64,000 bases of DNA, taken from positions 1 through 64,000 of the forward strand of contig JAJFTP010000066.1 in NCBI GenBank assembly GCA_021372895.1, given 5' to 3'. Numbering within the stretch: position 1 is the first letter of the stretch; every line of letters starts with the position of its first letter. Below the pieces are notes generated by a model. It searched no databases. It was not told where the DNA came from and saw only the letters and a program-made list of their open reading frames with translations. Position numbers and translations under genes: made by a program. This document shows, one piece after another, positions 1 through 8,013 of this stretch. The DNA comes from Synergistaceae bacterium. Lineage in GTDB: Bacteria > Synergistota > Synergistia > Synergistales > Synergistaceae.

Positions 1-310
1 TTTTATGCTAAAAATAAAGTAGCTGCAAGCAGGGGAATTGCGGGCTAGGCGCTGTAAATTCACCGGAGGATGCTGTATCCGCCTGCTTTTACCAACCGCT
101 TGCCGATCACACGCCCGCCTTGAACATATCAGTACTCCGACTGCGGAATAGTGGGGTAGGGTCAAATTCCTAACGGCGTTTGGGTCATTTTTATCCCGGT
201 CCCAGATAGAGTTCTCCATCTTGCACCGTTAAAACCCAAATCCGACAGAAGGAACAGATCCACAATCTCCTTCAGCTCAGCCACGCTGTACCGATGGCTC
301 GAATATTTTT
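1..310. mobile_element. Mobile-element scar (no intact gene)
   Basis: No intact reading frame is seen. The minus strand has short stretches of plausible protein broken by stops, and the segment ends exactly at a short repeat (311-332) found again at two other scarred loci. An inner block (159-202) resembles 3036-3079. It looks like the end of a decayed transposon or the left part of an element cut by the window edge. The family is not recognised. Confidence 0.35.
159..202 (+). repeat. Diverged ~44-bp repeat, copy 1
   Basis: This block begins GGGTCA and ends GGTCATTTTTATCCCGG. It aligns with 3036-3079, which ends GGTCATTTTTTATCCCGG, with scattered mismatches in the middle. Both copies lie in gene-free scar DNA, so it is probably the terminal part of a dead element. 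Confidence 0.5.
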
Positions 311-332
311 GTCAATTGTGTAGGTCTGGCCC
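311..332 (+). repeat. 22-bp dispersed repeat, copy 1
   Basis: Core TCAATTGTGTAGGTCTGGCC. The identical repeat occurs at 2662-2683, and a variant in reverse orientation at 5313-5335. This copy overlaps the 3' end of the MscS gene and supplies its last codons. Sequences of this look (complement GGTCAGACCTACACAATTGA) are common at edges of REP-like or Y1-transposase-associated elements; that assignment is from memory. Confidence 0.6.
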
Positions 333-2513
333 TGGTGTTCTTTTTTTGATGTTAATGTCCCTTTGCGGGAATGGTATTTCAATTTTTGCGCTGTTGAATT
401 CCGTAAGTATCTTATGCCGGATAGAGCTCTTGACGTCCCTTTCGAAATTTTCCTTGATATCGACAAAGAATTGGGCTGTCAGGTTTAGCGCACTCTCGCC
501 GAAATCTTCAAAAAGTATTTTGTAGGGGGGCGATTTCAGGACGTTCTTGTCTTTGCTCAGTATCTCCCTCATGATCGACATGGCCTGTTCAATGTCTGTG
601 TCGTATGCCACAGATATATTTACCTCTGCCCTTGTGAATGAATTGTTGAGCGTCAGGTTGACTATTGCTCCATCAAGCACCTTGCTGTTGGGGATTATCA
701 GGTGGTTGCTCTGTTCGCACCTTACAACGGTGTTCTGGAGCGTTATTTCCTCAACTATTCCTCTTCTGTCCGCTATTATCACTTCATCTCCGATACGGAC
801 TTTTTTCTGGAAAAGGAGTATCATGCCGCTGAACATGTCGCCGGTATATTTCTGTGCTCCGAATCCGACTGCGATAGCGACAGCGCCGCCTAAAAAGGCG
901 AATGCGGTAATCGGTATATGTAGGCTCCAGAGGCCGAAGAAGGATGAAATGACCACGCCTGTGTAATAGATAAATTTTTGTATGATAAGGCTGCTGTGTC
1001 TGCTCATGCTTAGCCCTTCAGCGGTCCTTTTCCTGAAGACATATGCAAAATACCTGGTGATGGCTATGCCGAGAAGGAATATCATCAGTCCAAAAGAAAA
1101 CTTGCCAACTGTTACCGGGTATTCACCCACATGCCAGAGCTCGGTCTCCTTGATCCTTGAAAAATTGTTTCCCCAGAAGAAGTTCAGCTTATCTTTGTTG
1201 CCTTGTGTTCCTGTGATGCGCATAGATTCTTTCCGGAGATCATAATACTGGCTCCTTATCATTCCCAGGTCCACAAGGTATGAAAGATATCTTTTTTGTC
1301 TGATGGCAAGGTTTTCAAGGAATTTGTCCCTTTTCAGCGCGTCCCCTTCCGTTATAAGGTGGCTCTCGCCGCCGAACCTTCTCTGGACAGCCTGTTCTGT
1401 CTCCCTGATCGTCTGTATTGCATCTACGCACAGGGTGATGTTCGCATTTATGTCATCAATGTAGTCATTTGTTTTAGAGATGATAATTTTTTGTCTCGAC
1501 AGATCAAGGTTTCCTTCGAGTAGATCCTGCATACCCCTCCAGACTGACCTGAGCGATGTCAATTTTTCGATTACTTCCAGGATCATCAGTATTTCGTCCC
1601 TGACCAGCTGTTTCTCATTTGAGATCCAAAATCTTGTAAAAGTGGTTATCTCCGTTGACTCATCACTGAATTCACCTGCAGGATCTATCTTTTTTTCAAG
1701 CACGGAGATAGTATCGTAAAGAGATTCGGTTTTTTTTAATACTATGGAGTTAAGGAAGGCAAAATCTTCGCTGCTGAACTTGATATTCTTCCTTATGTTC
1801 TCAAGCATTGGCCCGATGACGGCTATCTTTTCCTCTGTGTCTTTCAGCTCTTTTTCGGCGAGCGACAAAGTAGCAGTATTAAGTGTATTTACTGCGGTAC
1901 ATTCTTCTAACTTTGCCAGTATCTCCATCATGCGCCAGCTGTTGCTCAGGTTGTTTCCGCTGATTCTTGAGAGCTGGTCGTTTATCAGGCGGAACTTTTT
2001 TTCTGCCTCATCCCTCTCTCTATCGTTCCTCAGGATCGCGGCTTTGGCATTGTCTATCAGGAGTTTATACCTGTCTGCTTCGTTAAGGTAGTTTTCCACG
2101 TCCTCGAGGAAGTCGAGGTAGAGGAGGAATGAGTATGGAGGTTTTTTTTCGGACAGTTCTTCGAGTCTGCCCTCTTCAAGGATAAACTGTGAAGGCGAGG
2201 TGCCCTGTTTCTGAAGGAAATAGATCCTGTGGTATAAATATATGTTGTTTTCAAGCATCATCTCGTAGTTTATGACCTGCGAGACCGGGATGCTGTACTG
2301 TCTGGCAAGCCCCTCTTCCAGATCCTGTATTTTAAGGATTTCGGCCCTGAGGGTTTTTATCCTCTCCAGAGGCTGTGACTGGTAATCGACGATATCCCTT
2401 TTAACATCGGCGAGGGTCTCGGCGTTTGATAAAGGCGAAAAGATGAGAAGCAGTAAAAATGCAAGAAAAAAAGATGAAAGGAAAATTATTGATCTTATGG
2501 CCCTCTTTCTCAC
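312..2513 (-). CDS. MscS-family mechanosensitive ion channel, large form
   Basis: Predicted cytoplasmic-membrane channel that opens under membrane tension to release solutes. The start chosen is a GTG preceded by a GGGGGGA ribosome-binding site; it yields a basic N terminus and a hydrophobic signal segment ending SNA. About 400 residues of charged, coiled-coil-like extracytoplasmic sequence follow, then transmembrane segments and the MscS pore helix near residue 540 (Gly/Ala-rich, AVAIAVGFGAQ), then the beta domain (GDEVIIADRRGIVEEITLQNT) and the C-terminal alpha/beta domain. This is the architecture of MscK/YbdG-like long MscS proteins. The last residues (TPGPDLHN) are encoded by the dispersed repeat at 311-332, so the native C terminus was probably replaced by an element insertion. 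Family call is firm; ion selectivity is unknown. Confidence 0.85.
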   Translation of the reverse strand: MRKRAIRSIIFLSSFFLAFLLLLIFSPLSNAETLADVKRDIVDYQSQPLERIKTLRAEILKIQDLEEGLARQYSIPVSQVINYEMMLENNIYLYHRIYFLQKQGTSPSQFILEEGRLEELSEKKPPYSFLLYLDFLEDVENYLNEADRYKLLIDNAKAAILRNDRERDEAEKKFRLINDQLSRISGNNLSNSWRMMEILAKLEECTAVNTLNTATLSLAEKELKDTEEKIAVIGPMLENIRKNIKFSSEDFAFLNSIVLKKTESLYDTISVLEKKIDPAGEFSDESTEITTFTRFWISNEKQLVRDEILMILEVIEKLTSLRSVWRGMQDLLEGNLDLSRQKIIISKTNDYIDDINANITLCVDAIQTIRETEQAVQRRFGGESHLITEGDALKRDKFLENLAIRQKRYLSYLVDLGMIRSQYYDLRKESMRITGTQGNKDKLNFFWGNNFSRIKETELWHVGEYPVTVGKFSFGLMIFLLGIAITRYFAYVFRKRTAEGLSMSRHSSLIIQKFIYYTGVVISSFFGLWSLHIPITAFAFLGGAVAIAVGFGAQKYTGDMFSGMILLFQKKVRIGDEVIIADRRGIVEEITLQNTVVRCEQSNHLIIPNSKVLDGAIVNLTLNNSFTRAEVNISVAYDTDIEQAMSIMREILSKDKNVLKSPPYKILFEDFGESALNLTAQFFVDIKENFERDVKSSIRHKILTEFNSAKIEIPFPQRDINIKKRTPGPDLHN

Positions 2514-2616
2514 GAAAGTTCCCCCCACGGTTACAGCTTTTGGGTACCATATACAGTGCTATTCTACATTAATTATCCAAACTTTCCCATCGTCTTTCCC
2601 GGTTGACCTTTGCTTC

Positions 2617-2664
2617 AGATCTTCTGATCGATGCACCAATGATACAAATATATCACTTTATGTC
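2617..2664. repeat. 48-bp inverted repeat, left arm
   Basis: Its reverse complement matches 3326-3373 over 48 bp with two mismatches. The outer ends read AGATCTTCTGATC and the inner ends GACATAAAGTGATATA. The two arms bound a 757-bp segment holding a decayed toxin-antitoxin pair. Each arm also sits upstream of one of two divergent genes (MscS to the left, the QueG-like gene to the right), so a duplicated regulatory region is an alternative to transposon ends. Confidence 0.8.
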
Positions 2665-2683
2665 AATTGTGTAGGTCTGGCCC
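2662..2683 (+). repeat. 22-bp dispersed repeat, copy 2
   Basis: Identical to 311-332. It abuts the inner end of the left 48-bp arm and lies directly before the truncated antitoxin frame, marking the junction where the antitoxin N terminus was lost. Confidence 0.6.
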
Positions 2684-2687
2684 CAAC

Positions 2688-2882
2688 ATGAACATGACGA
2701 CAGCTTTCACTGTCTTTGCTAAAAAAATGAGCAGGGGAAAAAGGATCCCTTTCGAAGTATCCGTTGATCCCTTTTACTCTGAGAGCAACATGGCGCGCAT
2801 AAAAGAATCCATAGCGCAGTTGAACGAAGGGCAGACAGTAACCAAAACAATGGAGGAACTAGAGGCCCTGGCCGGTGCGTAA
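2688..2882 (+). pseudogene. RelB/DinJ-type antitoxin, N-terminally truncated
   Basis: The 64 residues (NMTTAFTVFAKKMSRGKRIP then FEVSVDPFYSE) match the C-terminal half of RelB/DinJ antitoxins. The N-terminal ribbon-helix-helix part that binds DNA and dimerises is absent; in its place is the dispersed repeat at 2662-2683. The frame remains open to its stop and overlaps the start of the toxin remnant by eight bases, the usual arrangement of an intact pair. It is probably non-functional as an autorepressor, although the toxin-binding C terminus remains. Confidence 0.7.
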
Positions 2883-3000
2883 ACTTACCTTCACACTCTA
2901 CGCATGGGAAGACTACCTCTACTGGCAGATCCAGGATAAAAAGACCTTAAAACGGATCAATACGCTGCTTAAACCCAAACTTTTACACCGGTTGAGATAA
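2875..3000 (+). pseudogene. YoeB/Txe-type toxin, C-terminally truncated
   Basis: A GTG start overlaps the antitoxin stop. The frame gives KLTFTLYAWEDYLYWQIQDK then KTLKRINTLL, the N-terminal signature of YoeB-family ribosome-dependent mRNA endonucleases. It then leaves the family and stops after 41 residues, where full-length YoeB is about 85. The catalytic C-terminal half (conserved Glu, Arg and His) is missing, so this is a dead toxin. A diverged element end (3036-3079) follows within 40 bp and probably caused the loss. Confidence 0.7.
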
Positions 3001-3035
3001 AAACATTCAGATCAGTATTTATTATACCGACCCCT

Positions 3036-3079
3036 GGGTCAGATCCAAACCGGCGGTTTCGGTCATTTTTTATCCCGGC
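3036..3079 (+). repeat. Diverged ~44-bp repeat, copy 2
   Basis: Partner of 159-202. It follows the point at which the YoeB-like frame breaks off, consistent with being the edge of an inserted or excised element. Confidence 0.5.
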
Positions 3080-3325
3080 ATTGAAAGCCTGTTCAGTTGA
3101 CGCTGCGTTAGATATTGTTTGAAGCTTCTTTAAAAATCCAAGATCAAAACAATAAAATCAGTCTTTGCAGACCCAATTTAGATTCTTACACAAAAGCTGA
3201 CTTTATCTCCCCCGTGTTTTGGCCCCCCAACTACCGAGTAATCCCAGGCAGTTGAAGTTAAAAATGTTTTCCCAACCTATTCCCCCCCAGCGGAGGCTGT
3301 CTCCGCCCGGAATATATAGCTTTTC
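3080..3325. other. Gene-free scar DNA
   Basis: No coding frame with family resemblance is visible here. The stretch includes C-rich runs (CCCCCC near 3223 and CCCCCCC near 3283) and an imperfect hairpin GCGGAGGCTGTCTCCGCC near 3293-3310. It is likely residue of the element bounded by the 48-bp arms. Confidence 0.4.
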
Positions 3326-3373
3326 GACATAAAGTGATATATTTGTATCATTGGTGCAGTGATCAGAAGATCT
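3326..3373. repeat. 48-bp inverted repeat, right arm
   Basis: Reverse complement of 2617-2664 apart from two adjacent bases. It ends 40 bp before the start of the QueG-like gene, so it may also contain that gene's promoter (AT-rich core GTGATATATTTGTATCATTGG). Confidence 0.8.
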
Positions 3374-3413
3374 GTAGTACAGAAAAAGAACACTGACAGA
3401 GGAGGCTCGAATA

Positions 3414-4265
3414 ATGCAAGATAAAAAAGCATGGCTGAGATCCCTGATCGTTGATTTCTTAGAAACAGATGTAAATCGCATGGGCGGTAATTTTGGCGAC
3501 GAAAAAATGTGGGATACCCCTCTTATAGGTTTTGCCTCCGGCGCAGATGATATTTTCAACAAATACAAATCACCTGAAATCTGTGGAATAGAACATTGGA
3601 CGCCGGCAGAAGCTTTCGCAAAGGCTTATCCGGAAAGTAAATTCACGTCTGATGAGTTAACCATTGTTAGCTGGGTGCTGCCGCAAACGGAGAAAACCAA
3701 GGCATCTCTCAGGGCTGAGACGCATTGGCCTTCCGAACGCTGGTCACGATCAAGGATTTTTGGAGAACTGATCAATAAAGCGTTACGGGAGCACATGGCA
3801 GCAACCCTCCGAGAAGCGAACTATGAAGTGATGTCGCCTGTGCTTCACCCTGAATGGACAACGCTGGAAAATCCCAGGCAAATAATCACTTCCAAATGGT
3901 CAGAACGGCATATTGCCCATGCTGCCGGACTCGGCACTTTTGGATTTTGCGATGCCTTGATCACTCCTGTCGGCAAAGCGCACAGACTTGGCTCGATAAT
4001 AATCAAACTCAGGGTGGAGCCGGATAAACGTCCATATACGGATATTCACGAATATTGTCTTTATTATACTAAGGGAACCTGCCTGGCGTGTGTGGGGCGG
4101 TGCACACCGGGGGCTTTGACCAAAGACGGGCACGATAAAATGAAATGCCGCGCCTTTTTGCAAGGTCCTTCGGCTGATTACAATAAAGAGAAGTTTGGAC
4201 TGGATGGCTATGGTTGCGGAATGTGCCAGACGGCTGTGCCTTGTGAGAACGGTATCCCAAAGTAA
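3414..4265 (+). CDS. QueG-like iron-sulfur protein (epoxyqueuosine reductase family)
   Basis: A 283-residue protein with two cysteine clusters near the C terminus: CLACVGRC followed by PGAL, and CGMCQTAVPC. This is the ferredoxin-like 4Fe-4S pattern of QueG and related corrinoid/Fe-S reductases. The upstream part has the QueG-like region ITSKWSERHIAHAAGLGTFG. QueG reduces epoxyqueuosine in tRNA, but this protein is a diverged relative: QueG proper is longer and carries HEAT repeats. Relatives also include reductive-dehalogenase-like proteins, so the substrate is open. A strong AGGAGG lies 8 bp before the ATG. It stands alone in an accessory region, suggesting a specialised redox role rather than housekeeping tRNA modification. 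Confidence 0.7.
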   Translation: MQDKKAWLRSLIVDFLETDVNRMGGNFGDEKMWDTPLIGFASGADDIFNKYKSPEICGIEHWTPAEAFAKAYPESKFTSDELTIVSWVLPQTEKTKASLRAETHWPSERWSRSRIFGELINKALREHMAATLREANYEVMSPVLHPEWTTLENPRQIITSKWSERHIAHAAGLGTFGFCDALITPVGKAHRLGSIIIKLRVEPDKRPYTDIHEYCLYYTKGTCLACVGRCTPGALTKDGHDKMKCRAFLQGPSADYNKEKFGLDGYGCGMCQTAVPCENGIPK

Positions 4266-4463
4266 TATACAACATGAAGCGGGAAAGAGAGCCGAGCGAG
4301 AATGAACAGGATGCTGATAGGTCGTTGAAAAAAGGAGCATAAGCAAACGGAAGCCGCTAAAATATTTCAACTAAAAACTCGTTGGTTCCAAACAATGGGG
4401 GATACAATAAAACAGGCGTAATATATACCATTAAAGACTTATGTAACAAGGAGGATGATAGAT

Positions 4464-5186
4464 ATGGACAAGATAGCGCTTGTGACAGGCTCTACAAACA
4501 ACATAGGGAAGGCCATAGCAGAAGTATTGGCAGGAAAAGGATATCATGTGATCATAACTTCCAGGAATGAGGATGAAGCACGGGCTGTTTCAGAGAATCT
4601 GCCCAAGAAAGGTTCTTATTTCAGGGTGGATTATTCTGATGCGAGTTCCATTGAAAGCTTGTTCTCCTTTATAAGGGACCGATTCAACAGGCTCGATGTC
4701 CTTGTCAACAATGTTGCCTACACAAAAAACGAATCGATTTTTGATTGTGACTTAACTACCTGGGAGTATACCATCAATACAAACCTCAGAAGCTACTACC
4801 TCTGTACAAAATTGGCCTCTGAGATCATGAAACCTCAGGGAGGCGGTTCAATAGTTAACATCACTGTCTCCAGTTCAAGGGGGGCAAAGGATAAATTTTC
4901 CTACATGGTGTCCAAGGGAGGGGTAAATTACCTTACCATGTGCGCAGCAATAGATCTTGCCCCTTTCAATATCAGGGTAAATGCAGTGGGCTCAGGGCTT
5001 ATAGGTACGCCTGTCGGTTATAGGGAGTATGTAAATAGGCCTTATGAGAGCGAGAAGATACCCAAAGGCCATATCGGTGAACCTGTAGATGTGGCAGAGG
5101 CCGTGGCGTTTCTTGTATCAGACAAGGCTAAATATATCGTTGGGGCACTTTTGCCGGTAGATGGCGGGCTTAACATATCAATGTGA
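4464..5186 (+). CDS. SDR family oxidoreductase
   Basis: NAD(P)-dependent short-chain dehydrogenase/reductase. The nucleotide-binding motif is TGSTNNIGKAIA near residue 8, followed by NNVAY (NNAG equivalent), the catalytic Ser in NITVSSSRG, the YMVSKGG (YxxxK) motif and the C-terminal PVDGG. The length of 240 residues is typical. The start at 4464 has AAGGAGG nine bases upstream; the in-frame ATG at 4455 overlaps that site and is unlikely. The substrate cannot be read from sequence; FabG-like reductases and sugar or secondary-alcohol dehydrogenases share this fold. It lies between a QueG-like gene and an NAD synthase with no shared operon spacing. Confidence 0.85.
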   Translation: MDKIALVTGSTNNIGKAIAEVLAGKGYHVIITSRNEDEARAVSENLPKKGSYFRVDYSDASSIESLFSFIRDRFNRLDVLVNNVAYTKNESIFDCDLTTWEYTINTNLRSYYLCTKLASEIMKPQGGGSIVNITVSSSRGAKDKFSYMVSKGGVNYLTMCAAIDLAPFNIRVNAVGSGLIGTPVGYREYVNRPYESEKIPKGHIGEPVDVAEAVAFLVSDKAKYIVGALLPVDGGLNISM

Positions 5187-5212
5187 AGGACAGTTAATGT
5201 GGTCGTGAATAT

Positions 5213-5241
5213 CCAACGGTTAGACTGGAGATAACTGTTGG
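5213..5241. other. Hairpin after SDR gene
   Basis: CCAACGGTTA pairs with TAACTGTTGG across a 9-base loop, with one G-U pair. No T-run follows, so it is not a canonical terminator. It may mark the 3' end of the SDR transcript. Confidence 0.35.
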
Positions 5242-5312
5242 GAACTATGGATCATGGCTGCAAAGATGGTTTTAGGGACAATTAGGAAGATATAGGCATA
5301 GGGAAATACGGA

Positions 5313-5335
5313 GGGGTCGGACATACACAATTGAC
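5313..5335 (-). repeat. 22-bp dispersed repeat, diverged copy 3
   Basis: On the minus strand this reads GTCAATTGTGTATGTCCGAC followed by CCC, differing from copies 1 and 2 at a few bases. It lies just upstream of the compositionally odd NAD synthase gene and may mark an insertion edge. Confidence 0.5.
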
Positions 5336-5407
5336 TGCCTGTCGCGTACCGAAAGCAGAATATACGCCACATTATGGGGTTGACTTCATCATAAGGAAGG
5401 TAAGAGG

Positions 5408-6334
5408 ATGAGTATCCGGGAACATCTGTTGCTTGCCGATCCAGCTGCGGTCGTCGAACGTATCACAACGTTCCTGATAGATCAGGTGCGCGGGCAGAAC
5501 CGTGATGGAGCGATCCTCGGCCTAAGTGGCGGTGTCGACTCGGCGCTGGACGCATTCCTTGCAGTCAAAGCGCTGGGTCCCTCCCGGGTCTCCCTGCTCT
5601 TCCTGCCCGAACGGGACAGCAGTCCGCAAAGCAGAGCAGACGCGGTCCGCGTGGCGACCATCCTCGGCGTTCCGTTGCAGATCGTCAGCATCACACCGCT
5701 TCTGCGGGCAGTGGGCGCGTACCGCCTGGAGCCGCCTGCCCGTTTTATTCCACGCACCTTTCAGGAACGGTATGTCGTACAGCGCTATCGCGCGCTGCAG
5801 GAAGGCCAGCCTTCCACGTTCCTGCGGACGCTCCGTGGCGGCGACGGGGTCGAGGAACTGCGCCGAAGCAATGCCTACCTGCATATCAAGCACCGCCTGC
5901 GCATGGTCATGTGGTACTACTGGGGGGAACTGCGTAATCAGATGATCGTTGGCAACTGCAACCTGACGGAGAAGATGACCGGCTATTTTATCCGCTACGG
6001 AGACAGCGGCTCCGATGTCGATCTTATCGCCGGCCTCTACAAGACGCAGGTCTGGCAGCTGGCCAGTTTCGTCGGGGTCCCCGAGGAGATCGTCCGGAAA
6101 GCTCCTTCGCCCGACATAGCTCCGGGCATGACCGATGAATTCGCGCTGCAGATGCGCTACGAGGTGCTGGACCAGATCCTGTGGGGGCTTGCGCATGCCG
6201 TGGATCCAGTGGTCATCGAGGACGAGACGGGAGCAACAGCACAGCAACTTGCCTACGTGCAGGAACTTGTGCGCCTGTCGGCTCCGATGCGGACACTGCC
6301 GCCCTCACCGGATCTGACCGACCTGGTGTCCTGA
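5408..6334 (+). CDS. nadE: NAD(+) synthase (NadE family), foreign composition
   Basis: Predicted to amidate deamido-NAD to NAD using ATP. The PP-loop LGLSGGVDSALDAF lies near residue 40. The family core GNCNLTEKMTGYFIRYGDSG, then LYKTQVWQLA, then PSPDIAPGMTDE matches NadE. There is no glutaminase domain, so ammonia would be the direct donor. Relative to short NadE proteins it has extra residues around 115-165. The gene is visibly richer in G/C, with third positions dominated by C and G, than both flanking SDR genes, and the diverged dispersed repeat lies 70 bp upstream. Horizontal acquisition is likely. It may be a second, non-essential NadE; the main one could be elsewhere in the genome. Confidence 0.85.
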   Translation: MSIREHLLLADPAAVVERITTFLIDQVRGQNRDGAILGLSGGVDSALDAFLAVKALGPSRVSLLFLPERDSSPQSRADAVRVATILGVPLQIVSITPLLRAVGAYRLEPPARFIPRTFQERYVVQRYRALQEGQPSTFLRTLRGGDGVEELRRSNAYLHIKHRLRMVMWYYWGELRNQMIVGNCNLTEKMTGYFIRYGDSGSDVDLIAGLYKTQVWQLASFVGVPEEIVRKAPSPDIAPGMTDEFALQMRYEVLDQILWGLAHAVDPVVIEDETGATAQQLAYVQELVRLSAPMRTLPPSPDLTDLVS

Positions 6335-6499
6335 AACGGGAGCTATCTGTCGGAATGTGATCACCACCCGCTTAGGGCGCCACACCCCACATCTTGTGGT
6401 AAAATATTTCCGACACACAAGTGAATGTTTCTTAATACTGACGACAACTAAAAACAAGCCCTTAATGTGGGAATATGGTTAAGAAGGAGGGGATTCACA

Positions 6500-7279
6500 A
6501 TGAGCTGTGAAAGATTAAAAGGTCATGTAGCCCTTATTACAGGGGGCGGTCGCGGGATCGGCAAGGCTATCGCGAAGCGCCTTTATCAGGAAAAGGCCAA
6601 CGTTGTGATCTGCGGTACTACGGAGGATGTATTAAAGCAAGCGGCCGAAGAGATCGCAACTGAAGATCGGGTGGTATTGCCGATCGTGTGCGATGTTTCG
6701 GACGCCAATCAGATAAAAGCGATGGTGGGTAAAGCGCGCGAGCGCTTCGGCAAGGTTGACATCCTAGTCAACAATGCGGCCATCATGCTGCGCCATATAG
6801 GGGTAGAGCGGGCTGCGAGGCCATTTTATGAATTGGACGAAACCGATTGGGATAGAGTCATGTCTGTAAACGTCAAAGGGATGTGGATGTGCGCACGCGA
6901 GGTCTTCCCGGACATGCGTTCGCAAAATTGGGGCCGCATCATAAATATATCCTCTGACACAGTTTATATGGGGCGCGGCAACGGCCTTCAATACGTCACT
7001 TCCAAAGCAGCAGTCGTTGGACTCACAAGGGCGCTTGCTTTTGAAGTTGGAAAATTTGGCATTACAGTGAATGCGATCTCTCCTGGATTGACGCAAAGCG
7101 AAACGGTTCAGGAGCATGACTTTAAGCAGATGAGCGAGGATCTGGCAAAAAACTCTGCCATTCCAAGGCTTGAATGCCCTGAGGATTTAGCGGGAACGGC
7201 GGCTTGGCTTGCCTCTGATGACGCCGGCTTTGTAACGGGGCAGGCGGTAAGCGTATCCGGGGGCTTGAGCCTGCATTAA
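6500..7279 (+). CDS. SDR family oxidoreductase (FabG-like)
   Basis: Short-chain dehydrogenase/reductase of 259 residues from the ATG at 6500 (AAGGAGGGG nine bases upstream). Motifs in order: TGGGRGIGKAIA for the dinucleotide, NNAA, NISSDT with the catalytic Ser, YVTSKAA (YxxxK), the SPG motif after strand 6, and C-terminal SVSGG. These match 3-oxoacyl-ACP-reductase-like or polyol dehydrogenases; the true substrate is unknown. No operon partner is seen: NadE is 165 bp upstream in different-looking DNA, and decayed IS3 DNA follows. Confidence 0.85.
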   Translation: MSCERLKGHVALITGGGRGIGKAIAKRLYQEKANVVICGTTEDVLKQAAEEIATEDRVVLPIVCDVSDANQIKAMVGKARERFGKVDILVNNAAIMLRHIGVERAARPFYELDETDWDRVMSVNVKGMWMCAREVFPDMRSQNWGRIINISSDTVYMGRGNGLQYVTSKAAVVGLTRALAFEVGKFGITVNAISPGLTQSETVQEHDFKQMSEDLAKNSAIPRLECPEDLAGTAAWLASDDAGFVTGQAVSVSGGLSLH

Positions 7280-7368
7280 ACGAGTAAACGATCTGTTCGG
7301 TATAGCGCCCTGGGCAAACCTGCATATTTGAACAGCAGTGCGACCCGGTATCGATGGTATGGACCAGA

Positions 7369-7404
7369 GGGGTGAGTTGGGCCGAGGTTGGGCTCGCTCA
7401 CCCC
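7369..7404 (+). terminator. GC-rich hairpin after SDR gene
   Basis: GGGGTGAG pairs with CTCACCCC around a 20-base loop, about 90 bp after the SDR stop. No immediate T-run follows. It is a candidate transcript end or a remnant of a mobile-element end. Confidence 0.35.
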
Positions 7405-7504
7405 ACTGGCGGCGTCGGCGGGGAGGCAGCGTCGCGCCAATTGCTCGCAATGTGAATGTTCTTACTGACTGCCCCCCAGCTAGTATAGGGTCGGGCTTTT
7501 TATG

Positions 7505-7905
7505 TTTTGGATCTGAATCGTTTCCGGAGGCCGGTAATCCAGAACGCTGCGCGGTCGGATGTGATCATGCCTGCCATAACATCTCGATCAAGGCTTTTGT
7601 CTCTATTGATTGTCGCAAACATCTCTCAATTTAGAAGCCCACTCCACAGTTTTTCATTGAAAGATTCGATGTGGCCGTTTTCCCATGGGCTGCCTGGTTC
7701 AATAAAAAGTGTTGTGACTACGACTCTGTGCAACCACTCCCGAATCGCCTTTGCCATAAATTCCGAACCATTATCAGAACGAATATGTTAAGAAATTCCA
7801 CGCACGATATGAATAGGATGTAAAGCTGACTCAAAACATCCTGGGCTGTAAGATGCCGGGTTACGGCGATACTTAAACACTCTCTTGGGAGGATCCCTCT
7901 GAAGT
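7505..7905 (-). pseudogene. IS3-family transposase OrfB remnant
   Basis: On the minus strand, broken frames give SIAVTRHLTAQDVLSQLYIL, then HIRSDNGSEFMAKAIREWLH, then PGSPWENGHIESFNEKLW, then NREMFA-like sequence. These are the DDE integrase-core blocks of IS3-family OrfB proteins (D of SDNGSEF, E of GHIESFNEKL). At least two frameshifts and in-frame stops separate them, and OrfA and the N terminus are missing. It is a dead fragment, located directly downstream of the tRNA-Asn terminator. Confidence 0.8.
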
Positions 7906-7963
7906 AGGATATGCAATGTAAATGGACATCAATGGAAAAAGCGGATCAGGATCATAACAGAGT

Positions 7964-8003
7964 AAAAAAAGAAGCAACCTGCATCAAGCTGATGCAAGTT
8001 GCT
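7964..8003 (-). terminator. Rho-independent terminator of tRNA-Asn
   Basis: On the minus strand AGCAACTTGCATCA pairs with TGATGCAGGTTGCT (one G-U pair) and is followed by TTCTTTTTTT. It begins 10 bases past the tRNA 3' end. Confidence 0.85.
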
Positions 8004-8013
8004 CCGGAGCGTC

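Noticed and set aside
272-466. Short minus-strand frame at the MscS 3' end
   Set aside because: Lies in a different frame over the MscS C terminus and repeat DNA; no support.
5522-6247. 241-residue open frame antisense to the NAD synthase gene
   Set aside because: It exists because the sense gene is G/C-rich with few chances for antisense stops; it has no family resemblance and no ribosome site.
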